Shown: positions 11,681 through 21,700 of the stretch, piece by piece
Numbering within the stretch: the stretch's first letter is position 1
How the letters are laid out: every line of letters starts with the position of its first letter
NCBI GenBank assembly: GCA_949358305.1
Contig: OX442314.1
Coordinates: 53,081,369 to 53,145,368 of the forward strand
Length of the DNA: 64,000 nt
Source: Strigamia acuminata
Taxonomy: Eukaryota > Arthropoda > Chilopoda > Geophilomorpha > Linotaeniidae
Reading direction: 5' to 3'
Position numbers and translations under genes: made by a program
The notes under the pieces: model-generated
The model's database searches: none
The model's input: the letters and a program-made list of their open reading frames with translations, nothing else
What the model was told of the DNA's origin: nothing

Positions 11681-11784
11681 GAACGCGTCGTGAAATAGTC
11701 GTGGCGGGACCGAGGGTTGATTAATAATTAATAAAAATTAAGTCTATTTTTACTTTACCATCGCCGCGCACCACATTGATGACA

Positions 11785-11945
11785 TCGGAACGACGTGGCT
11801 TGAATGCAATGGGCCTGGCCATAACCTCAGCCACCTGGACAACCTGGGCCCCTGGGATCGCCCTGGCCTCAAGAATTATTTGTTGTCGTAAACCAAAATG
11901 AAACAAAATGAAATAAAATGAAATAAACGATTCCTTTTTTTAATG
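11785..11945 (-). repeat. Dispersed repeat family, copy 4 (right arm)
   Basis: Inverted, shortened copy of 1,305-1,600 with the CCAGGGGCCC core near 11,845 and the ATGAAATAAAATGAAAT run up to the CGATTCCTTTTTTTAATGAG edge near 11,945. Confidence 0.65.
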
Positions 11946-12738
11946 AGTTTGTGGAGTTTGGATTCGGGCCATAAAGAAGTATGGCCGTCATGGAATGTCC
12001 ATTGCTAGGCCTAATGGCCAATGGGAAAAGACATGACTGACACGAATGATTTTTGAGAGTGGGAGAAGGGGTTCGGCACCTAGAGGTACAGGGGAGATGA
12101 CTGCCTGCCCTGCAGGTGGCGGCGGAGATACCGCTAAAGGTAGAGGCAACTGTGGAGAACCAATGAAAGGCAAGGGCACAGGAGTGACCATGCAAAGTGG
12201 AGGAGGGGTGAGCATGTGGGGGCTCTGGAGCCGGCCGGACAGGAACAGCCCTGGGCAGACTAACTAAGTGAGTGTAGGGCAAGTCCGCTGATGTGACACT
12301 AATGACTTGGTTATTTGTTACAAGGCCCGCGACAAGCTGCTCATCAGCCTGGCTAGCCGAGGAGCCGGGAACACTCTCCCCCCTATATTTACGTAAATGA
12401 TTCAAATGCCTGATTACTATGGCACCACTCTGTGTCCTCAATTCGTAAACAACTTGACCCCTCCTAGCTATGACATCGACGGTGAGCCACTTTGGCATAT
12501 TGCTCACAAATGATCGATACCACACGAGGGCATGTGTTGGTATAACCGGGCATGTGGACGCATGATCGTCTGGCCACTGCTGTGGAGATGCCTGGATGGG
12601 AGTCCAGTGATGGACAGTCTGATGCCAAAGGTCGCGAACCTGACGATCGAATAGGCGCAAAGAGGAGGAGCGGCCATCTGCACGCGAGGGAGTTAGTATT
12701 AATAAGCTTCTGTACCACGGCAAGGTCCCAACCATCAC
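11869..12738 (-). pseudogene. Ty3/Gypsy integrase C-terminal remnant, right arm
   Basis: A 289-aa open frame with the same PKWL...VVYEL...RHLNHLRKY block as the left arm. A deletion removes the counterpart of left 727-1,192, which contained the basic tail and nearly all of the LTR: right-arm sequence near 12,055-12,065 joins the 'GAACCCCTTCTCCCAC' side directly to the 'TCTCAAAAATCA' end of the LTR. The frame then reads into unrelated sequence. Confidence 0.7.
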
Positions 12739-12843
12739 AGTAGAAAAATGGTAGAAAAGCCTTTTATCACCTAAGGAACGTTTCTGTTTGTCTCTGAAAA
12801 AAACAAAAAAAAATGTAAAATTGTGTAATTAATCGTCCTTAAC

Positions 12844-13221
12844 TTACCGTGCAGATCTTGCCGCCTCGTCTGCCTCCTCATTTCCCAAGATACCTTTGTG
12901 GCTGGGTATCCAACAGAAACAAACGTTACAACCGACCTGTTTAGCCTGAAATAGTAAATCTGTGAGTAATGACACTTCATGTTTGTGCGCACTCAGACAC
13001 TGCAGCACGTCTAAGCAATCTGTATAAATGAATTCAATGAATACAATGGTGTCTATGACGTGCTGCAGTGCCAGGCGGATTCCTTTGACTTCCGCCTCGA
13101 ATAGTGTTGCAGTTAAACTGGCGCGTAGCAACGAACTCGGTAAAAACTCTCGTTTTACCTCGAAACAATGAGAAACAAAAATGATGGAGCATACGAGCAG
13201 CAATCCAGTCAGTGGCGGCAT
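12844..13221 (-). pseudogene. Non-LTR retrotransposon RNase H domain fragment
   Basis: The 125-aa open stretch ends in the standard RNase HI layout of I/Jockey/R1-type LINEs: a TATLFEAEVKGIRLAL helix with the catalytic glutamate, a YTDCLDVL strand with the aspartate, and CWIPSHKGILGNEEADEAA with the final H/D. The first catalytic strand (TDGS-like) is missing. It abuts the right end of the palindrome. No RT is found upstream, so this is a 5'-truncated insertion. Confidence 0.75.
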
Positions 13222-14631
13222 TGTTGAACTTGGGTAGAAAAAGGGTAACTACTCGCATGTCAAAATTAAAACAAGCGAGGAGAACAAAACACATGAACTT
13301 TATTCTTCAACAACAGTTGTAGAACTGATTCGAAGTTGGTTAAACAAAAAGAGACCATGCGCAGTAACAATATACTCGCACGGGCAAAGCATAAAAACGA
13401 AAAAATAACAACTTAGCACTGAATCGTTGCCAAGCAACAGAGGAACAAAAAATTGCATTAAGCTTGGCAAAACATGAAACCAGCAATAAAAATGAAATGA
13501 AATACATCAATGAGATCACAAGCATCAAAAGAACAATAAATGTAATGGTAACCATGTTGAGAAACACTTAAAAAACGCTCAAAAATGGGAATCTTGTACT
13601 AGATTGAGAACAACCAATCAGAAAGCATGCAGCTTCAACTAGAACAAATTCAAAATTACAACTGCATAAAAATACACGAATAATATAAACTAATGTCACA
13701 AAATAATGAAAACTTGTTAATGAATACACAAAATAGCACAGTTAAAATTTGAATCAAGGCAACAGGTATTCGTTTAGAAACTTATTTTTAGAATTCAGAA
13801 ACTAAACCTTCAAGAAAACGAGAAAACAGACCTCAATGTAACAAAATTAGAAAAGAAAAATACTCAGACTTGCTGGCAACAAATGGCGATGCATTTCCAT
13901 TTAAAACTTTGGAAATGGTTCTTCCACAACACACGGCGGCTGCTTCCCACTTCTCATCGCTTTTGGACCCGTCGGTGTTATTAGTATTCCACAGATTTTG
14001 CGGATATTATAATACCGGTATCTGCTGAACTTATGTCCGTTGGCCATTCATCCACTAAAACAGAAGAATCGATTGGTGACAGTTCCTTCCCCTATGGGTT
14101 GAAAATCAAAGATCCAAAGATCAAAAAATTAAAACAATATTATTTTGCACAAAGCAATATTGTGAGCTAAGCTTTTGACTTAGCAACAGAATCAGCATCT
14201 TTTTGATGTTGCAGCTGGGCGCGAATTGGGGGAGGAGTTTTCATCCCTCCGCGCGTTCCTGACAGACGTTGTGCGCACGAAGCCTAGGCGGTTGTGTTTG
14301 ATCTTCGTATTTTTTTAGATCTGCGCAGCTTTTCTCAGCAGGATCCAGGGTGAGCCAAATTATTTTGGCACACTCTGATCACTCTTGATTCTGTTTCCAG
14401 CAAACTTACATTTGTGTCAAACTTATGCCCATTTGCTAAGTGTGATCTGTGAGAAGTTTTGGAAGTATTAAGACTCGCTGCTGGTTTGTGCCATTTGTAC
14501 AGAATAGCCCTCTTGCTTTGATTACTAAGTGTGATCAAAGCTATTATTCGCTGTGTGAATTGACATTGAGCTTGTTCTGTCAATTGAGGATTCTTGTGTC
14601 GAGCTTGCTCCACAAGAACAACTGTGTGTTA
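13222..14631. other. No recognisable gene
   Basis: AT-rich sequence with scattered short frames. A 92-aa open stretch on the minus strand (14,335-14,613) has no recognisable motif, and I do not support it as a gene. The boundary with the LINE copy B lies near 14,632. Confidence 0.6.
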
Positions 14632-15916
14632 GACGAATTTCTTACACTGCAAGCCCATATCTGTAGCGCCAATGTATGGCTCTTGAATGAAGGCAATATC
14701 TATATTGTCCCTGAACATCAGATTTCTGGCCAAGGACGTGGCAATCTGCCCCCTTCCCACATTGAGTTGTATGCATTTTAGAGCGAACACGAGGTATAAT
14801 CGACCTGCGATTGATAACTCCGCACTCGCATTTCTTCAGTGTTTCCACTGTCGAATCCAGTTGCCGTGATCATCGGGTATCTTTTCTCCGTGGTTTTTAA
14901 ATTAACTTTAGGTTTGTCAGACAGTATTCCCACTAGACGGTCTCTCATATTCTTATTTTCGCTATCAATCGTGATACGGCCGCTGCGGAGGGGTTGCATC
15001 GCCAGAACTACGAAGGTCGTGTCGACTGCGGGGAAAAGGTTCTTTATAGTTTCTTTAGCTATCCTCGGGTCTGCCACACCCTCTATCTCGACCATAGTCG
15101 TAAGAGAGGGATCACGACGTGGTCTTGGTCTTGGCCCTATTCTCGTTTGCAGGACCTCGGAATATTGTCGACCGTCTTCATACGTTGTTGCATGTCTCTC
15201 TGGCGGCTTATTCATATTTGCCTGCAGTTTTAACTGTTTGACCTCCAGATCGTTATATTTAGCGAGAAGAACGGTGAAACTCCTGGTGATGACGTCTAAC
15301 TCATCCCTGACCACTGCCTGTTCTTCCTGCATAAAAGTAATCTTAGAGGCCTTTTCCTGAGTCGTAGCTCTTGTAATTTCTTTGATTGAGCCCAAGACTC
15401 TGGTAACCAATTCAATTGGGCTGAGTTCGATTCCTAGGTCCGTTGGCGTACCATCCTGGGGGGTCGTTTTTTTCTTAGGTTTTGAGGCGTCGCGCTGATA
15501 TCCGTCATATCAAAACTGGTTTGAGATTTATATAGTGAGGGGGACCCCAATTCAACTGAAAATGTCTGAGTTTCATTTTGCGTGCTGGGAGGATCTGTAG
15601 TTGTCTTGATCTTCATCCAGTTGACTCGGGCTTCTTCCGTTACCTCGTCATACAGATATTTTTCCCGGCTCATCTTCATTGCTTGGTTAGCATGGGGGAC
15701 AGTAGTGCCCCAATGCCGCAACCGATCCCTCGTGACCTTACAGATCTCCTCAAATGCCCGGGGCCATTTCTCTCTCCAAGCCTGCTGGAGGTTCAACGGT
15801 ATTCCCTCCAGGGTAACCGGTGGCAGCTGTGTCAGCTGCTGTGGTTGGTGCTGATGTTCTGGTTTCTGCGATTGTATTTGATTTATATTTGCCATAGTAA
15901 AGGACTTCAGATTCAC
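14632..15916 (-). pseudogene. R1-clade-like LINE copy B: ORF1 and start of ORF2
   Basis: ORF1 begins at 15,916 and continues through a second open part at 15,410-14,778; a frameshift lies near 15,430. The protein contains a SIKEITR...QEKASKITF helix and an RRDPSLTTMVEIEG region closely similar to copy A (26,618-28,103). The CCHC knuckle region of copy A is deleted here: sequence jumps from the GFDSGNTEE region to the ORF1/ORF2 overlap. ORF2 can be followed only through the first endonuclease strands (LNVGRGQ...NIDIAFIQEPYIGA, about 14,780-14,640) and is then lost. Confidence 0.75.
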
Positions 15917-16900
15917 CTTCCGCCCGCGCCATCCATCACGGAGCCCAACAAGAGGACGCGTACTGCGCCAGCGCTAGGCAGGAGGTATACCCAGAACGAA
16001 TCCTGGTTGGCCCTTGCAACCAAAGTCGCTAGCCGATTGGGCGTGCTTGGGTCTAGCACGCCCCCCGTCTAGGAGAAGTGGGGGACAAAGGCGGGGTATT
16101 GGCGCAACCGACGCCAGCACCACCCGCTACGAGGGCGCTACCTCAGCCGCCCAGTGCACTTTTTTCCTCCATCACGGGTCGCGAGGCACGGCAAACACTC
16201 CGGACAAATCATTGTCATTGGGAAGGAAGGTGGGATGCGGGAAGGAAAGGGGGACCTGCTGGGGGAGGGATCGGAGGAGTAAAGATTTAAATTAGAAGTT
16301 CCTCTTAAGGAGCAAAAGTGAAAAGTTTTCAGTGCTTACAATGTAAAATAAAGAATAAAGAGGATAAAATTTAAATAAACTAACTTTCAGGGCTCCCAGT
16401 AGAATTAAAACAAATTTCTTATAGAAAAAATAAAATAAAATAAAAATAAAAATAGCCTAACTGGACTAACAAAAATAAAATAACGGTGACCAACTTACAG
16501 TGAAATTTAATCACAATAGATCCATGGAGGAATTAGCCGAGAATAAGTAGTGATCATTTGTAGGGGCCAACCCTCAAGTCCAAGGCCCTCACGAAAGGGC
16601 AAACAAAACAGATAGTGGCCCTTACCACTCAGCAAATTCATCATCAAAGTGTTATTAAAAGTTTTCAGGGCTTAGATACTCCCCACCCCTCCCAGAACCC
16701 TAGGGGGGGCCTCCGAAGAAAGGAGAACCGTGTTGACTGCGGACAAAAGTTTATGTTTAATGTTTACACTTTAGTAATGTAGCCTTGTAAGATTATTAGT
16801 ATTATTGTTATCATTGATTCTCTCCGGCCCCCACAGAGATGCAGAGGGCCGGCGGCAGAAGTATAAGTTGTTGTAGTTGGTGAAAATGACCCCAAAACCA
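15917..16900 (-). other. 5' UTR of LINE copy B
   Basis: About 300 bp upstream of ORF1 (15,920-16,230) is clearly homologous to the same region of copy A (28,120-28,440), including the CCAGCGCTAG, GGGGACAAAGGCGGGGT and CATCACGGGTCGCG boxes. A weaker match continues (GGGCCTCCGAAGAAAGGAG near 16,705 against GAGCCCTTTGAAGAGG near 28,665). The region is GC-rich near the ORF and then AT-rich. There is no coding signal. Confidence 0.6.
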
Positions 16901-17183
16901 TGAGAAACCTTTATAAAGGTGAAATCAAAGACCTGAAATCTAAATTGGAAGCAATAGGAACCCGCGTCAGTAGCTCAAACCGGCAGTGGGAAACCTGCAA
17001 AAACAGCGTACAAAAGTAGAAACTATGAATGCCGAATGCCGAATATAGCAGTAACATGTGTGTATTTGCTGTGACGGCGACCCATCTATGTACAAGGGGC
17101 CGCCAATACAGAGTACACTCCGGTAAATGGATTCATCTAAAAGTTAGGGAAGAACTCTATTTGGAAGGGTGGGTAGGGAAGGA
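16901..17183 (-). other. Junction: 3' UTR of copy A against 5' end of copy B
   Basis: This holds the sequence between the ORF2 stop of copy A and the 5' UTR of copy B. No obvious poly-A tail separates the two. A 39-codon plus-strand stretch starting at 16,900 reads as a short charged helix but has no other support. Confidence 0.4.
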
Positions 17184-18392
17184 TTAGGGATTGGGAACAG
17201 GATCGTAGGATGCCAGCATCGGAGCAAGCCTGCGGAATGCTTCGATGCTGGTGGCCTCTAGGATGCTGGCTGGATTGGGCCAGCCGGCGGCAGTCCCCAG
17301 ACACGCTCTCTCTAAGGCAAAGCGAGCGCGAAACCTACTCGTCATCGTGCAGTAAAACAATCGGTGCTCTGCATCATCACAGTCGTCTTCGTCATCCTCA
17401 CAGTTCGGACCCGTGTTTCTAAGGTTGAACCTATGAAAGTAGGAGTTGAACGGACCATGGCCCGTTATCAGCCAAGTCATGGAAGGTGATAAAACCATGT
17501 CCTCTGCGTCATGAATGTACGGTAGGAATTTCCTGGTCCAGGTCCCTTTATCGGAGGATTCCCATAGTTGTTGCCAGTGCTCGTCTTGCTGCAGTCTCCG
17601 CCAGCACTTGAAGTAAGAGACCGGAATTATCTCGTATGACGGCACCCTGGCTCTTGCCCGGTTAGCCAGCCTGTCCGCTTCGTCATTGCCCTCATGGTCC
17701 TGGTGCGATTTAATCCAACAGAGTCTAACTGGCCAAGCCGTTTCAATAATTCTTAGTCGCTCGTAGCATCCTTTAGCTAGTATATTGGTGCCTCCTCCTG
17801 TGGCTATTATGTTCACCGCAGATAGGGAATCCGAAATTATTCTGTATGTTGTTGGGGCAGTTTGTAGCTCCATCCAACACAACGCCATGGTAATGGCCAA
17901 CAGTTCCGCTTGAAATACTGAGCATCTGCCGTCCAATGCTCTTTCTTCGCTATGAAAGTATTCTCTCTCCTCCGAGCAGCAGACGAAGGCCGCCCCCACA
18001 GTTCCTGCCGATTTGGAGCCGTCCGTGTAAATATTAGTTTCCCCAACCCCGGGCAGGTTAGTCCAGTTGTGGTCCACTCCCAGGGAGGGATAAGAGGGAT
18101 GTAGTCTCCGGCTTGGTAACACTCTTTCCTCCCAATTAATATTGGGGTCCTTCACACTTATGGCCATATGGTATGCCAAAACAGAGGACGGCGCGCAGTT
18201 TGCCAGGACATTTAACGCCCTATTGGAGACTGTGTGATGCGCTCCAGTAATGGATAAAAGAAAAATCCGATCTGTGGCATCCAGTCTTCTGGCTGAGTGC
18301 GACAACTGCGCCCTATGGCCCCAGGCCTCAGCGGCGTATAGGATCATCGGCACTATTGCCCTACGAAATATTACGATTCTGGCCTTCCTCGC
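17184..18392 (-). pseudogene. LINE copy A ORF2, C-terminal part: RNase H and zinc motif
   Basis: About 400 codons remain open. N-terminal to RNase H is the thumb-like region (ILYAAEAWGHRAQLS). RNase H follows with IYTDGSKSAGTVGAA, VFQAELLAI, ISDSLSAVN and WIKSHQDHEGNDEADRLA, so the catalytic D, E, D and final H/D are all present. The C-terminal part has a C...C...H....C arrangement (NCEDDEDDC..AEHRLFYC) as in R1-group ORF2 ends. The open frame extends a few codons into the flanking LTR (to 18,416); the true element sequence stops at the CTCGC target duplication. Confidence 0.85.
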
Positions 18393-18557
18393 TGTCGTAT
18401 CTTGATGTTTGCACACAATAAAGACACGTATGCATAGTTGATGTACTCAATATGAACTGAATCATTTTATTCATTTATTAACGCAGGTAAACACCGGCGC
18501 CAGGTGTCACCGCGCGCAGCGCCATCTAGTGGCGCAGATATACACTAGGTTACCACA
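18393..18557 (-). repeat. 3' LTR of the Mag-like element
   Basis: 165 bp, TGTCGTATC...TACCACA on the plus strand, identical to 22,949-23,113. Read on the coding strand it starts TGTGGTAACC, carries AATAAAATGATTC and, further on, TCTTTATTGTG near its end, and closes with ACGACA. Confidence 0.95.
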
Positions 18558-18574
18558 TCACTCTTTTTTTCCAA
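18558..18574 (-). other. Polypurine tract
   Basis: On the minus strand the bases directly before the 3' LTR read GGAAAAAAAGAGTGA, a purine run of the kind used to prime plus-strand DNA synthesis in LTR elements. Confidence 0.7.
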
Positions 18575-18729
18575 ACAATAACATGTAACAACAATCGTTT
18601 AAAATAAATAAATTAATTAAAACTAATAACAATTTGAATTATTCACAAAACATTTTTCGTCCAGGCCTGAACTTTCACTTTCTAAACAATCAACTATTTT
18701 AGTAAATATTAGTACCGACTCCAATCATA

Positions 18730-21700
18730 TTAAACAACTCTCCTGCGACGTGACGACGTATCATAACCGCCCAAATATTCCGGTGCTCTTCTTTTTCGTT
18801 CGGATCTCCTTGGCACGATATTGGGGTCTGGTGCACGTCTCGCTCCACGTCCTACGCCTCTCAATGGTGGCCCAGGCTGCAAATGGGCATTCGGCCTTGG
18901 CTGCACTGGTACCGCCTCCACTGGAATGCTGTCGTCGTCCAATGGGAAATATCGTCTAACTTTCGTGATGTTTCTTTTTATAATTCTGCCATCGCTTGAT
19001 TTTAACAATAAACAATTTCCGTGTTTTCGAAACACCGTCATCAGATCGTGTTCGTATGCGAGGTCGAGCTTGTGCGTTCTTGACTTCGCCACCAAAACTC
19101 TATCACCTCGTTGGATGTCGCTTTCTTTGCTCCCACGACGCTGATCCGCATACCGCTTCGATTTTTCTTTTTCCTCGGCGTCTTTCTTTTTTACCAAACG
19201 ATGTAATTTCCCTTTTTCTTCGATCATCACTTGTGGAATCTTCGTACGCATTTTCCTGTTCGTCATCAATTCGTACGGGGACACACCGGTCGTACGATGC
19301 GGCGTACTCCTGTAGGATTGCAAAAATGTCCCCAGTGCCTTTTTCCAGTCACCGCCCTCGACTTCCGCCGACCGGAAAGCCTTGACAAATGACTTATTCA
19401 GTCGCTCAACTTGTCCGTTGGCTTGTGGCCAGTATGGAGTGACCCTTCGATGGTGGACTCCATGCTCGATCAAAAAGTCCCTAAAATGTTCCGCCACGAA
19501 CTGGGGCCCATTATCCGAAGTCAGCGATTCCGGAATTCCCCATCGCTCGAAAACTCGGCGCAACCAAACCGTTATCGCCTCCGACCTCGTCGACTTCAAA
19601 ATCCTCACCTCAGGAAAACGCGAGTAGTAATCAACAAGAACGACAATTGAATTGCCGTCTTTAAATGGACCGCAAATATCGATCGCGAGCTCCCGCCATG
19701 GTCCCTTTGGCAACGGCGTGCTTACGATCGGCTCCGGCTTCTCCGTCGCGCTGCCATGCTGGCAAGCATGACACTGCCGCACCGCGCGCTCGACGTCGCG
19801 GTCCAGGCCAGGCCACCAGACCTTCTCACGTAGGCGTTGCTTCGTTCTGACGACGCCTTGGTGACCCTGGTGTCCTAATTCGACCACTTTCCTTCGCAAC
19901 GAGTCCGGCATCACAATTCGCGGTCCACGAAGCAAAACTCCGTCCTTCATCGCCAATTCGCTACTAATAAGCTGAAATTTTTGAAGATTGTTATTAAATT
20001 GAGTCCCATTTTGCAAACATTTATCAATTTCGCGAATAGTTTCGTCTGCTTTCGACGCCAATTCGACTTCTCGTAAAGTCATTGCTTTTGGCAGCGCACT
20101 CTCCACCACAAACCGCACATGGCCCTCCGTTCGTCCAAAAACACTTTTTCCTTCTCCGGCGGGCAGCAAACGAGACAGCGCGTCCGCTATGTTCGCGCTG
20201 CCCGGCCGGTGACGAATTGTGAACTCAAATGGCTGCAACCTCAGCACCCATCGTTCCATGCGTGCGGATGGCTTCGATCTGGTTCCGTAGATGGTTTCCA
20301 GGGCCTTGTGATCTGTTATCAAGAGAAATGGCATGCCAATTAGATACATTCGGAAGCGCTCACAGCCCCAAACGACTGCGAGCCCCTCCTTCTCGGTCTG
20401 AGAATAACTACGTTCAACGTCCGACAACGTTCGGCTGGCGAACGCGATGGGTTTCATTTGTCCGTCCGGTTGACGTTGAGTCAGGACGGCGCCGAGACCG
20501 ACCGGCGACGCGTCGACGACCAATTCCGACTCAGCGTTCTTACGAAAAAATGCAAGCACACTCGAACTGCACAAAAGTCCTTTTAACCGTTCGAATGCTT
20601 CATTCTGACGACTTCCCCACTTGAATACAACATCTTTTCGGGCCATTTGTCGCAATGGCTCCGCCTCCGTCGCGAAGTTCGGGATATACCGCGCACAATA
20701 ATTGACCAAACCTAAAAAACTTCGGATCTCAGTCTCGTTTTTCGGTGCAACAGCGTTTCGCACGGCTTCCACCTTCGATTCTGCGACGGAAATGCCACTT
20801 TTCGAGATGACATGTCCGAGAAACGTGACTTTCGACACGCCAAAACAACATTTTTTGAGATTAAGAGTCAAACCACTTCGAGACAGTGTCTCGAGGACCT
20901 TTTCCAACCGTTGGTCGTGTTCTTCAACAGTTTTCCCGTGCACGACGATGTCGTCAAGAGAATTCTTTGTGCCTTCGCACTCGGCCAAGATGTTCTGGAG
21001 GATCCGTTGATACTCCTCTGGTGCGCTGGCAATCCCAAAGAAAAGTCTCTTGTAGCGGAAAAGTCCCCTGTGAGTGACAAAAACAGTAAAACGTCTCGAA
21101 TCCGCTTTGAGAGGAATTTGTAAATATACCTGGCGACAATCGAGCTTCGAAATCAATTCTGCGCCATCGATTTCGTCCAGGACCTCCTCCATGGTGGGCA
21201 GCGGATGGCGATTCTTCTTTACCGCCTCGTTGACGGCACGCATGTCGAGACACAGCCTAATTGAGCCATCGGGCTTTTTCACGGGCACGACGGGTGAAAC
21301 CCACTCTGTCGCGCCGGTGACTGGCTCGATGATGTCGGCCTGCAACAAATTGTCTATTTCGATGTCCAGCTGTTTGCGAATGTGGAATGGTATTCTGCGC
21401 ACCGATTGCGCAACTGGTCGCACGTTCGAGTCCATATACAATTCCAATTCAAACTCTTTGAGTTTTCCAATTCCTTTAAAAACATCTCGAAATTTTGTAA
21501 TTTGATTGGCCAAGTCCTTCCTTAATTTCCCTAAAGACTCATCGAATAAAGAATCATCATTAGTAATTTCATTCACAATTTCTTCGTCAATTTTCAAAAT
21601 TCCGAGGTCTTCGGATGTTTTCCGAGATAATAAAGGCATTTTCCCCGACGGCACCACCAAAAATCTCGTAATTATTGATTTCTTAGCGGTTTGCACCTGT

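Larger units (their letters stand above)
1..12780. repeat. Giant imperfect palindrome (inverted duplication), centre near 6,863
   Basis: The sequence at the left window edge recurs in reverse complement at about 12,690-12,780, and matching blocks continue inward to 6,831-6,850 versus 6,876-6,896, leaving a spacer of about 25 bp. Paired landmarks are the Gypsy integrase C-terminus (62-1047 / 11,869-12,738), a protease fragment (1,900-2,190 / 11,474-11,680), a Merlin transposase (3,660-4,561 / 9,000-9,985) and non-coding inner arms (4,870-6,850 / 6,876-8,640). Coordinate sums of paired positions drift from about 12,780 at the ends to about 13,727 at the centre, so the arms differ by roughly 1 kb of indels. 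By eye the inner arms look highly similar but not identical. The left edge is at or beyond the window start. An inverted segmental duplication or a fused inverted dimer of a composite element would both give this layout. Confidence 0.9.

Noticed and set aside
1-12780. Palindrome as a pure assembly or library artefact
   Set aside because: The arms carry many substitutions, different indels and a MITE in one arm only, which a folded-read artefact would not produce. Long-read confirmation would still be useful.
14839-15360. 173-aa plus-strand frame
   Set aside because: Antisense to LINE ORF1 copy B; hydrophobic Leu/Ser-rich composition typical of a shadow frame.
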